This document shows, one piece after another, positions 29,818-37,795 of a stretch of DNA of 64,000 nt. The translations under genes were made by a program, and so were the position numbers. Position 1 is the stretch's first letter, and every line of letters begins with the position of its first letter. Source of the stretch: VRUE01 sp963774405 (GTDB lineage Bacteria; Actinomycetota; Thermoleophilia; Solirubrobacterales; 70-9); assembly GCA_963774405.1 (NCBI GenBank), contig CAVZEV010000012.1, positions 89,453 through 153,452 of the forward strand, given 5' to 3'. The notes beneath the pieces are model-generated. The model did no database searches. It was not told where the DNA came from and saw nothing but the letters and a program-made list of their open reading frames with translations.

Positions 29818-32219
29818 GTGGTGAGCGCGTTGGCGCTGGTCGTGGTCGGGGGGTCGATCGGGTTCACGGCCTACCGGCTTCGCCGGCGGCTGATGCCCGC
29901 CTGGGAAGGTGCGCCGGCACGCCTAGTCGAGTCGATCGTTGCGATCGCGTTGCTGATCTGGCTCGCGAGCTTCTCGGCACCTTCGGTCTCTTTACGCGTG
30001 GGTCTTCGTCGGGGCTTCGTTGTTGATCGCGATGGCCGCGAGGCGCTGCTGCCGGCGGGTCCTGTCACGGCAGGGCGGGAATCCCGACCTCCCGGCCGCG
30101 GGCTGTCGCAGGGGGAGGGGGGCACTGCGGGCAGTCCACGGGCTGTCCTCGACCCCCCTCCCCCTACGCCACCCGCGGAAGGAGCGTCTTGGCTCCCTGG
30201 CTCGTCACCGTCGGCGTGTCGCCTTGGTCGTCGCCCACTGGGGCCTCACAACGAAGGACGCGCTGGACCGAGGGATCTTCAACTTCGACTCGCTCTGGTA
30301 CCACAAGCCGTTCGCGGCGGACATGGTGCAAAGCCACGCCACGACGGTGTTGCACCACCCCGAGACCGTCTTCACGAACTGGTTCTACCCGCAGAACTCC
30401 GAGCTCCTCCACGCGACGGGGATCCTGCTACGCGGACGGGACACGCTGTCGTTGTTCCTCAACTTCGCATGTCTGGCGGTCGGCTTTCCTGGCCGCCTGG
30501 TGCATCGGCCGCCCCTACGGTCGCGGCCATCTCACTGTCGTTGCTGCCGCGATCGTCCTCGAGTGCCACACGCTCGTCGTGCGCGAGCCCGGAGCAGCCA
30601 AGAACGACCTCGTGGCCGCTGCGCTCCTCCTCGCCGCTGTCGCCATCCTCATCAACGCCTGGAGCAATCATCGTCGGGCAGGGCGGCTCCTGCCGGGGGG
30701 TGGCACCGTTGGGGGGCCCGCCCCTGAGGACGCTTTAGCGACCGGAAGGGGTGGGGGCCCCTGCGGTGACGGCCGCCGGCCCGGAGGCCCATGTCTGGCC
30801 CCTCGCCGCTGCGGGCCTTGCCACCGGCCTCGCCGTAGGCACCAAGTCCACCGCCGTAGCCATGGCAGCCGCCCTGACCCTCGCGGTAATCATCCTGGCC
30901 CCCAACGGCCGCCGCCTGGGCGGCGGCTCACCTGGTGGTTCGTCCCGGCCCTCCTCGGCGGCGCCTACTGGTACCTGCGCAACCTGATCGTCGCCGGCAA
31001 CCCCTGCCGCAGGCGACCGGCGTCGGCCCGATCTCGCTGCCGCACACCGAGCGCCTGCAGGAAGGCCGGCCCAACTTCAACATCGTCCACTACGCCACCG
31101 ACACCGGCGTCTGGCGCCACTACTTCGAGCCCGGCCTGCACCAGGCCTTCGGCTCGCTCTGGCCGCTGGTGCTCCTTGCCGCGATCGTCGGCGCCCTCCT
31201 GGCCCTGTTCCGCGGCGGCGACAAGGCCCTGCGCTGGGCCGGCGCCGTCGCCCTCTTCGGCATGGTCGCCTACGTCTTCACCCCGCTCAGCGCCGCCGGC
31301 GCCGACGGCGCCCCGGTCGGCTTCAGCATCAACATCCGCTACGTAATCCCGCCCTCCTCCTCGCCATGGTCCTGCTGCCCCTGGCCATCCGCCGCTTGGA
31401 CCGCTGGCGGTACTGGACTGTGCTGTCGAGCCTGCTCGGTCCTCGTAATCACCAACCGCTCCGACGCCGCCCTCCGCGACCCAGCCCGACTTCGGCATCC
31501 CCTTGGCCTTCGTCGTCGTGGTCCTACCGGCGGCCCTGCTCTGGCTCTACCTCCGGTCAGCCGTGGGCACAGCGCTTCCTCCGGCGGGTGGCGCGGTAGG
31601 GGTCGCCCCTGAGGAAGCTTTAGCTACCGGAAGGGGCGGTGCCCTGCCGCGACGGCCCCGCCGGCCGGAACGCCTGTCCCTCGTCCTCAGCGGCTTCGCA
31701 GCCCTGCTCCTCCTCGTGCTCGCCCTCGGCTACCCGCTCCAACGCCACTACCTGGATGCCCGCTTCGACGCCTCCTCGGAAGTCCCCGGCCTCCACCTCG
31801 ACAGCGCCTACCAGTGGGCCCGCGACAAGACCGACACCCGCATCGGCCTGGCCGGCACCACCGCCGGCTTCCTCGGCTACGGCTTCTACGGCACCGACCT
31901 CTCCAACCACGTCATCTACCTCGGCGAAAAGGGCCCCCACGGCGCCTACAACGCGATCCCCACCTGCTCCGCCTTCCGCACCGCCGTCAACGCCGCCGAC
32001 CTCGACTACCTGGTCACCACCCCCTTCCTCAACTTCCTCCACACCAGCGACCCAATCCCCTCCCCGGAGGCCGGCTGGCTCAAGGGTGACAGTGCAGCAG
32101 TCCCAATCCACCACGACGGCCCCACCACGATCTGGAAGCTCAACGGCAAGCTTGATCCCTCAGCCTGCGGCCCCGCGAATGCCCCCCTTCGTCGGATCCC
32201 CGACACGCCCCAGAGCTAG
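29818..32219 (+). CDS. GT-C type membrane glycosyltransferase, frameshifted and invaded by palindromic elements
   Basis: The pieces belong to one large polytopic protein. Residues such as KDALDRGIFNFDSLWYH (a GT-C acidic loop), NWFYPQNSELLH, AVGTKSTAVAMAA, LLGGAYWYLRNLIVAGNP, NIRYVIP and a C-terminal soluble domain ending IWKLNGKLDPSACG resemble large dolichyl-phosphate-sugar-dependent mannosyltransferase-like families. About eight indels (for example near 29,985, 30,480, 30,750, 30,935, 31,000, 31,350 and 31,440) split it. Nested palindromes at 30,096 and 31,581 are read through in frame, adding about 28 residues each; a third at 30,693 coincides with a frame change. It is either an active gene with assembly errors or a decaying one. 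Confidence 0.7.
30096..30178 (-). repeat. Nested palindromic element, copy 4 (inverted)
   Basis: On the minus strand this 83-bp copy has the same outer arms as the other three (CCGCGGGTGGCG, TAGGGGG ... CCCCCTGC, GACAGCCCGCGG) but a different inner segment. Its 16-bp stem CGTAGGGGGAGGGGGG pairs with CCCCCCTCCCCCTGCG (one mismatch). It is inside the glycosyltransferase frame and is read through without a stop. Confidence 0.7.
30693..30784 (+). repeat. Nested palindromic element, copy 1
   Basis: The element has three nested stems. The outer stem is GGCACCG against CGGTG(A)C, the middle is CGCCCCT against AGGGGTG, and the apical hairpin is CGCTTTAGCG. Compared with copies 2 and 3, the outer stem (CACCG instead of CGCGG) and apical stem (C-G instead of A-T) differ on both strands in a pair-preserving manner. 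It interrupts the glycosyltransferase gene between two transmembrane segments; the frame changes inside or just after it. Confidence 0.82.
31581..31667 (+). repeat. Nested palindromic element, copy 2 (in frame within a CDS)
   Basis: The arms are CCGGCGGG/CCCCGCCGG, GCGCGGTAGGG/CCCTGCCGCG, CGCCCCT/AGGGGCG and the apical AGCTTTAGCT. The element is read in frame inside the glycosyltransferase and encodes a peptide of the form GGAVGVAPEEALATGRGG. Confidence 0.85.
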
Positions 32220-32241
32220 CCGTCTTTCCGATCGGCTTGTG

Positions 32242-32333
32242 CCGGTGGGTGGCGCGGTAGGGGGAACCGCCCTGAGGAAGCTTTAGCTACCGGAAGGGCG
32301 GTGGGCCCCTGCCGCGACAGGCCCCGCCGGCCC
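32242..32333 (+). repeat. Nested palindromic element, copy 3 (intergenic)
   Basis: This copy has the same architecture as copy 2 with stem ACCGCCCT/AGGGCGGT, in which both sides have changed together relative to copy 2. It lies between the stop of the glycosyltransferase and the convergent gene at 32,356. Confidence 0.85.
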
Positions 32334-32355
32334 ACGCCGCTCGTAAGCCGGACTC

Positions 32356-32916
32356 TCAGCCCTCGGAGTCGTCGTCCGACGCAGTCGGCTCGCCGGCCCG
32401 CCGAATCACGATCTGATCCGCGTCGATTCGCACCGTGACCTCGCGCTTGCCCGCCCAATGCTCGGCGTAGACCGGGTTCTCCTTGACCGAGGGGTCGAGC
32501 CAGAGGCCGTAGCCGTCGGTCTCGCCGTGGTCGAAGGAAGCCTCGAGCTCTTTGCGTCGCCCACGGCCGCCGCGACGCCCACGGCGCCGGCGCCGTTTGG
32601 GCCGATCGCCCTCGCCGTCGCCTGAGGACGGCTTCTTGTCCTCGCCGTCCTCCTCCTCGGACTCGGGCTCCTCGTCCTCCTCGGCCTCCGCCTCCTCGGC
32701 GGTGGCGGCCTCGATCTCGGCCTCGATCTCGTCGCGGAGGTCGACGTCGCCGGAGCCGGCGTCCTCCTCGTCGGGCGTGAACCCGTGCTGTTTGCGGAAC
32801 TCGCGCAGCTCGGAGGTGCTGACTTCGAGCTGGTGGGCGATCCAGGCGTCGGTGCGACCCTGCCGCACCCAGGCGCGGATCTGATTCAGCTGTGGCTTCA
32901 GAGAGCGTCGTGCCAT
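32356..32916 (-). CDS. Conserved acidic/basic protein of unknown function
   Basis: The protein has 186 residues. Residues 1-45 are a helix-turn-helix-like segment (QLNQIRAWVRQGRTDAWIAHQLEVSTSELREF). A long acidic Glu/Asp-rich region, an Arg-rich patch (RRRRRGRRGGRGRRK) and a conserved C-terminal domain (GYGLWLDPSVKENPVY ... VRIDADQIVIRR) follow. The charge layout suggests binding to nucleic acid or ribosomes. I recognise no named family. Confidence 0.75.
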   Translation of the reverse strand: MARRSLKPQLNQIRAWVRQGRTDAWIAHQLEVSTSELREFRKQHGFTPDEEDAGSGDVDLRDEIEAEIEAATAEEAEAEEDEEPESEEEDGEDKKPSSGDGEGDRPKRRRRRGRRGGRGRRKELEASFDHGETDGYGLWLDPSVKENPVYAEHWAGKREVTVRIDADQIVIRRAGEPTASDDDSEG

Positions 32917-32960
32917 CGGCGCGCGAGTCTATTCAACCGGGGCGGTCGTAAGCACGGCCG

Positions 32961-33200
32961 CTACGCCATTAGGAAGCCGAGCGCCTCGAACATCGAGACG
33001 ACGACGACGACGACGGTGACGGTCAGGCAGACGGCGAGGACGCTGAAACGGACCTTGCCGGCCTGCTCGCTGCGGGTGATCCGGCGCGCCCGCGAGCGGT
33101 TGGCCGCGCGACGGCGCAGCTGCTCGCGCCGGCGGCGCTCGAGGCTGGTCTCCTGTTCGAAGGCCGTCTCGAACTGGTTGATGCTTTGGCGCATTCGCAT
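32961..33200 (-). CDS. Small bitopic membrane protein
   Basis: A 79-residue protein starts MRMRQSINQ, has a very basic cytoplasmic N-terminal helix (ERRRREQLRRRAANRSRARR) and one C-terminal transmembrane helix (VLAVCLTVTVVVVVV). An alternative start at 33,230 adds 10 residues. The role is unknown. Confidence 0.6.
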   Translation of the reverse strand: MRMRQSINQFETAFEQETSLERRRREQLRRRAANRSRARRITRSEQAGKVRFSVLAVCLTVTVVVVVVSMFEALGFLMA

Positions 33201-33294
33201 AGAAAGGGTGGCCCGGGGGCCGCGGGGCACCGTAGCAAAGGCGCACGAGCGCTTGCAGGCGCAGGAAATGTGCGATCGGTCACGACAGGCAGGC

Positions 33295-33810
33295 TCAGCA
33301 GGCGCCCCAGAGCCCTCGCCCCGCCCGTGCCGCGCGCAGCTCCAGGCGCCGGAAGAGCGGCGCGAAGCGGTCGTTGGGCGGGATCGTCAGCGAGCGGGCG
33401 AGGCCGCGCCGGGCGAGGATCGCGTTGACGAAGCGGTGCCCCAGATGGACGTAGGCGAGCAGCCGCCCGTAGACGTCGCGGCGCTCGACCCCGAAGATGA
33501 GCCGCACCCAGTGGCCTTCGACCAGGTGGTGGTTGAAGCTCGAGGCCCGCGGCCCGAAGCACTGCACCGGCGTGTCGGGCTTGACCGTCTCCGGCGTGTC
33601 GACGCCGATGTAGCGAACGTCCTCGAGCCGCTCCCCGATCCGCACTTCGATCGTGTCGCCGTCGACGGCGCGGACCACGAAGGCGCGGGCCGCCGCCGGC
33701 CCGTCAGTGGCGCCCTCGCTCGCTTCCCAGGGCCGCAGGATCAGCAGCGCCGCGGCCGCCAGCAGCACGATGCTGCCGAGCTGGCCGCGTCCCACGATCC
33801 ACCGTCTCAC
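33295..33810 (-). CDS. Exported thermonuclease (SNase-like) family protein
   Basis: This is a 171-residue staphylococcal-nuclease-like protein. A signal/anchor (residues 9-25, LGSIVLLAAAALLIL) is followed by the OB-fold nuclease core: VRAVDGDTIEVRIG (metal-binding Asp), RYIGVDTPET (catalytic Arg and Glu region), DVYGRLLAYVHLG (second catalytic Arg) and the C-terminal ELRAARAGRGLWGAC. It should degrade DNA or RNA at the cell surface. The final Cys is unusual. Confidence 0.87.
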   Translation of the reverse strand: MRRWIVGRGQLGSIVLLAAAALLILRPWEASEGATDGPAAARAFVVRAVDGDTIEVRIGERLEDVRYIGVDTPETVKPDTPVQCFGPRASSFNHHLVEGHWVRLIFGVERRDVYGRLLAYVHLGHRFVNAILARRGLARSLTIPPNDRFAPLFRRLELRAARAGRGLWGAC

Positions 33811-33846
33811 CCCCGCCTAAGCGGCGAGGGCGCTCAACTCTCCCCG

Positions 33847-34767
33847 CTACGGGGTGCGCCGAACGCTGCCCAGCAGGGTCTCTTTGATCTGGGCGATGAT
33901 CTCCAGCGCGTCGTTCCACTCGCGCTGCCAGACGTTGCGGCCGAAGATCACGCCCGAGCCGCCCGCCTCCATGATCTCGCGCGTGTGGCTCAGCACGGTC
34001 TCGTCGTCGACCTTGGAGCCGCCCGAGAGCACGACCAGCGAGCGGCCGGCGGACTCGACGCACTGGCGGATCGCCTCGGCCTCGTCGACCTGCATCTCGT
34101 TGTAGGGCGCGGGCGCGTCCTTGTCCTTGTCGGGGTTGATCTTCGGCATGTTGAGCTTGACCACGTCGGCGCCCATCTCCATCGCCATCCGCGCCGCGTA
34201 GTCGATCGCGTAGAAGGAGTTGGCGCTGCCCTTGGCGTCGACCGCTTCGCCGCGCGGGTAGGACCAGACGATCAGCGGCATGCCGAAGCGGTCGCAGTCC
34301 TGGCGCACCTGGCGCAGCTGGGCGAGGTCCTCGTCCTGGCGCGGCGAGCCGACGTAGAGCGTGTAGCCGACCGCGTCGGCGCCGAGGCGCACCGCGTCCT
34401 CGACGCTGGCATTGCAGGAGGAGAAGGCGTGGGCGGAGGAGGGGATGTCGGTCTTGCCGTTGACCTTGAGGATCAGCGGCACCTGGCCGGCGTAGTCGGG
34501 GTAGTACTTGGTCGCCATGCCGATCTGGCAGGCGAGGGCCGAGTAGCCCGCCTCGGCGGCGAGCCGGAACTGGTAGTCGGGGTCCTTGGAGGCCGGGTTG
34601 GGGAAGAAGTCGCGCGGGCCGTGCTCGATGCCCTGGTCGATCGGCAGCAGCATCAGGGTGCCGTTGCCGGGGCCGAACTCGAAGAGCAGGCGCCGCAGGC
34701 GGGCTCGTTTGCCGGGGGCCAGGGTTGCCAGCAGTGATTTCTGCTCGGTCAGGCTCTTCAACTCCAC
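33847..34767 (-). CDS. fbaB: Class I fructose-bisphosphate aldolase (FbaB/DhnA family)
   Basis: The 306-residue protein matches the archaeal-type class I aldolases that form a Schiff base. Characteristic segments are PIDQGIEHGP, ACQIGMATKYYPDYAG, VPLILKVNGKT, YTLYVGS, IVWSYPRGEA, ADVVKLNMPK (Schiff-base Lys region), VVLSGGSK and AGGSGVIFGRNVWQRE. The GTG start at 34,767 has a strong AGGAGG ribosome binding site 8 nt upstream. With enolase in this window it serves glycolysis or gluconeogenesis. Confidence 0.9.
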   Translation of the reverse strand: MELKSLTEQKSLLATLAPGKRARLRRLLFEFGPGNGTLMLLPIDQGIEHGPRDFFPNPASKDPDYQFRLAAEAGYSALACQIGMATKYYPDYAGQVPLILKVNGKTDIPSSAHAFSSCNASVEDAVRLGADAVGYTLYVGSPRQDEDLAQLRQVRQDCDRFGMPLIVWSYPRGEAVDAKGSANSFYAIDYAARMAMEMGADVVKLNMPKINPDKDKDAPAPYNEMQVDEAEAIRQCVESAGRSLVVLSGGSKVDDETVLSHTREIMEAGGSGVIFGRNVWQREWNDALEIIAQIKETLLGSVRRTP

Positions 34768-34863
34768 GCTGTTTTCCTCCTAGGGATCCTTGAAGACGAG
34801 TGTCTGGGGAGTATGTCATCGGCGCTTCCCCGCGAGTGCTTAGCGGTGGGCGGTTATCCTCGA

Positions 34864-35634
34864 ATGACCATGAGCGAGACTGAGCTCAGCGTCATCTGCA
34901 AGAACTGCGGCTCGGAGGTCAGTCCCTACGTAACCGAGTGCCCCTACTGCGGCACCAGGCTGCGCAAGCGGGCGCCGAAGCTGGAACGGCGCGGCGACGG
35001 GCTGGAGGCGAAGCCGCGGCGGCGCAAACGGCTGCGGATCGCGCGCCGCCGCCCGCGCGAAGAGGCGGGGCCGTTCCGCCCCTACGCGACGATCGCGGTG
35101 ATCGGGGCCTCGGCGGTGCTGCTGCTCGTGCAGAAGCTGACCGGCGACCCGCTGAGCAGCTTCGGCGGCCTGATCGTGCCGCTGCAGGACCAGTGGTGGC
35201 GCCTGCTCACCGCGCCCTTCGCCTACCTCGACGTCGGCTACCTCTTCGTCGTCGCGGTCGGCCTGGCGATCTTCGGCACCGGCATCGAGCGACGCCTCGG
35301 CACGCCGGCGACGGCGCTGCTGCTGGTCGCCTGCGGTGCCCTGGGAATGCTCGTCGCCGTCGGCATCGCCCACGCCCAGGGCGATGTCGAGGTGATCGCC
35401 GGCGGCAACGGGATGGCGCTCGGCGCCGTCGCCGCCTGGTTCGCGATCCGCCGCGCCGAGGCCCACCACGCGATCGACGACGACTACGACCTGATCGGCG
35501 TCGTGGTCGCCGCCGCGGTCCTGCTGGCGCTGCCGATCTTCGCGTCGACCGCCGACCCCTTCGCCGGCCTGATCGGCGGCGCCGTCGGCGGCCTCGCCGG
35601 CCTCGCGGCCGCGACCCTGCGCGATTCTCACTGA
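34864..35634 (+). CDS. Zinc-ribbon rhomboid-like membrane protein, probably inactive
   Basis: The protein has 256 residues. Residues 9-35 are a Cys4 zinc ribbon (CKNCGSEVSPYVTECPYCG), followed by a basic linker and about six helices with rhomboid layout, including WWRLLTAPFAYLDVGYLF (rhomboid loop 1) and GTGIERRLG. Where rhomboid proteases have GxSx, this protein has GGNGMALG, and no catalytic His is seen in the last helix, so it is expected to be a pseudoprotease. ATG 34,864 or 34,870 may be used. Confidence 0.82.
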   Translation: MTMSETELSVICKNCGSEVSPYVTECPYCGTRLRKRAPKLERRGDGLEAKPRRRKRLRIARRRPREEAGPFRPYATIAVIGASAVLLLVQKLTGDPLSSFGGLIVPLQDQWWRLLTAPFAYLDVGYLFVVAVGLAIFGTGIERRLGTPATALLLVACGALGMLVAVGIAHAQGDVEVIAGGNGMALGAVAAWFAIRRAEAHHAIDDDYDLIGVVVAAAVLLALPIFASTADPFAGLIGGAVGGLAGLAAATLRDSH

Positions 35635-35733
35635 ATCAGGCGCCGCCTCCTCTGCTCCCGGGCGGGCGCGCTCCTCACACCCGGCGATCTCGCGCCCGCC
35701 CTCACGCGTCCGGGGGCGGCTAGTGTCCACCTT

Positions 35734-36060
35734 GTGCCGACCGACGAGCAACTGAACGCCGCGATCGAGCGGCTGGCCGAGGCCGAGCGCTTCGCCGAGG
35801 CCGAGCGGATCGTCGCCCGCGCGGCGCCGCAGCTGCAGAAGGTCCTGGCGACGGCGCTCCTCGAGGGCGGCTGGTTCGGCGAGTCCCACGAGGCCGAGGC
35901 GCTGAAGGCGGCGACCGTGCCCGACCCCGAGGAGCGGATCACCGCGGTGCGCTCGCTGCTGGCCGAGGAGGCGCGGATGGGAATGATGGTTGGGGTCGCC
36001 GTCGGCTGGGCACTGCATGGGGAGCTGGACGAAACCGAGAATCGAGAAGGAGAGAGTTGA
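35734..36060 (+). CDS. Small helical protein of unknown function
   Basis: A 108-residue, all-helical, acidic protein (ERLAEAERFAEAERIVARA) starts at GTG 35,734. Its stop is 2 nt before the ATG of the UPF0173 hydrolase, so the two probably form an operon. I recognise no family. Confidence 0.65.
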   Translation: MPTDEQLNAAIERLAEAERFAEAERIVARAAPQLQKVLATALLEGGWFGESHEAEALKAATVPDPEERITAVRSLLAEEARMGMMVGVAVGWALHGELDETENREGES

Positions 36061-36062
36061 CG

Positions 36063-36779
36063 ATGGAGATCAAGTTCCACGGCCATTCGTGCTTTGAACT
36101 GAGCGAGGGCGAGACCAGGGTCCTGATCGATCCCTTCCTCAAGCCCCACAACCCGGTCGCGGTCCTCACCGCGGAGGAGGTCGACCCCACCCACATCGCG
36201 ATCAGCCACGGCCACGCCGACCACATGGCCGCCGCCGTCCCGGTCGCGAAGCGCACCGGTGCGCACTGCGTCGCCGTGGTCGAGATCGCCAACTGGCTTG
36301 AAGCGCAGGGCGTGGAGAAGGTCTCCGACCCCAACCTCGGCGGCACCGTCAGCTTCGACTGGGGCTGGATCAAGCTCGTGCCCGCCTGGCACACCAGCAC
36401 GCTGCCCGGCTCGGCCGAGACGCCCTTCAGCCCGATCACCGGCACCGTCGTCGGCGCCGCCGCGGGCCTGCTGATCAATATCGGCGGCCTGACCGTCTAC
36501 CACGCCGGCGACACCTGCCTCTTCAGCGACATGAAGCTGATCGCCGAGCGCAACCCGGTCGACGTCGCGATGCTGCCGGTCGGCGGCCACTACACGATGG
36601 ACCGCCACGATGGCGTGGTCGCGGCGGAGTTCGTCGGCGCCGGCACGGTGATCCCGATGCACTGCAACACCTTCCCGGCGATCGAGATCGACAAGGCGGC
36701 CTTCAAGGCGGACGTCGAGGGGAAGACGTCCTCGACCGTGGTCTTGCTCGAGCCGGGGCAGTCGCATACGACTGGCTAG
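36063..36779 (+). CDS. UPF0173 metallo-beta-lactamase-fold hydrolase
   Basis: This 238-residue protein has the metallo-beta-lactamase fold: KFHGHSCFEL, LIDPFL, the metal motif SHGHADHM, PAWHTS, VYHAGDTCLF, VAMLPVGGHYTMD and VIPMHCNTFP. This is the YtkL/UPF0173 type, whose natural substrate is unknown. The ATG at 36,063 follows the upstream stop by 2 nt and has GGAGAGAG as ribosome binding site. Confidence 0.9.
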   Translation: MEIKFHGHSCFELSEGETRVLIDPFLKPHNPVAVLTAEEVDPTHIAISHGHADHMAAAVPVAKRTGAHCVAVVEIANWLEAQGVEKVSDPNLGGTVSFDWGWIKLVPAWHTSTLPGSAETPFSPITGTVVGAAAGLLINIGGLTVYHAGDTCLFSDMKLIAERNPVDVAMLPVGGHYTMDRHDGVVAAEFVGAGTVIPMHCNTFPAIEIDKAAFKADVEGKTSSTVVLLEPGQSHTTG

Positions 36780-36835
36780 CCGGCCAGGCCGCTGCTAGTC
36801 TCGCTTGGACCGCCGCCCGAGCCGAGGAGAGCAGC

Positions 36836-37762
36836 ATGGGAACGACTGAGGCATCCGGAACCGAGACGCGGACAGAGCGCGCCGACTTCCAGGCGACCGC
36901 CGACCCGGCGCTGAACGAGGCGGCCGACCGCACCGCCGACGTCAAGCTGCTCAGCTACGGGGAGCTCTACCTGCTCTGGGAGCGCCAGCAGTGGCAGACC
37001 CAGGAGCTCGACTTCAGCCGTGACCGCGAGGACTGGAACGAGCGCTTCGACGAGGAAGAGCGCTTCCAGCGGATGTACGGGCTCTCCTCCTTCTTCATCG
37101 GCGAGCAGCGGGTGGCCGAGGAGCTGGGGCCGATCATGCGGGCGGCGCCGAGCGAGGAGCAGCGCATCTTCCTCTGCACCCAGATCGCCGACGAGGCCCG
37201 CCACGTGCGCTTCTTCGAGCGCTTCTACCGCGAGGTCGGGGTGCTCGAGTCCGACCGGCTGGCGGAGATGCTGACCCAGACCTCCGAGCACCTCAACGAG
37301 AACTTCGGTCGCCTCTTCGACGAGATGCTGAAGCAGCGCACCGACCGGCTCGCGGTCGAACCGGAGGACGGCGAGGCCCTGGTCGAGGCGGTGACGATCT
37401 ACCACATGGTGATCGAGGGGATGCTGGCGCTCACCGGCCAGCACTTCATCATGGACTACAACGAAAGCCAGGGGACGCTGCCGGGCTTCGTCGAGGGCTT
37501 CCAGAACGTCGCCCGCGACGAGCACCGCCACGTCGCCTTCGGTGCGGTCTTCCTGCGCGAGAAGGTGGCCGAGGACGAGCGCTACAAGCGGGCGATCCAG
37601 CGCACGCTGGAGGAGGTGCTGCCGGTTGCCGACGGCGTGCTCTCACCGCCCTGGGCGCCGCCCGACGAGGATTACGAAGTCTTCGGCTACTCGATTGCCG
37701 ACACGCGCAAGTTCGCCGGCACGTCGCTGATGCGGCGGCTCAAGGTGATCGGGCTGCAGTAG
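36836..37762 (+). CDS. R2-like ligand-binding oxidase / ribonucleotide reductase beta-like
   Basis: The protein is a 308-residue ferritin-like di-metal oxidase. Metal ligands are visible in FFIGEQRVAEE, ADEARHVRFF (ExxH), VIEGMLAL and ARDEHRHVAFG (second ExxH). No large subunit (nrdA/nrdE) is nearby and the length matches R2lox proteins, which bind a fatty acid near a Mn/Fe site, better than class I R2. The function is unsettled even for characterised members. ATG 36,836 has GAGGAG upstream. Confidence 0.82.
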   Translation: MGTTEASGTETRTERADFQATADPALNEAADRTADVKLLSYGELYLLWERQQWQTQELDFSRDREDWNERFDEEERFQRMYGLSSFFIGEQRVAEELGPIMRAAPSEEQRIFLCTQIADEARHVRFFERFYREVGVLESDRLAEMLTQTSEHLNENFGRLFDEMLKQRTDRLAVEPEDGEALVEAVTIYHMVIEGMLALTGQHFIMDYNESQGTLPGFVEGFQNVARDEHRHVAFGAVFLREKVAEDERYKRAIQRTLEEVLPVADGVLSPPWAPPDEDYEVFGYSIADTRKFAGTSLMRRLKVIGLQ

Positions 37763-37795
37763 GTCCGGCCGGGCCCTCGCTCGGGCGCGGGCCGC

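Noticed and set aside
33847..34767. Transaldolase or DeoC-type assignment for the aldolase
   Set aside because: The IDQGIEHG start and GGSK and GRNVWQ motifs match the FbaB/DhnA aldolase family instead.
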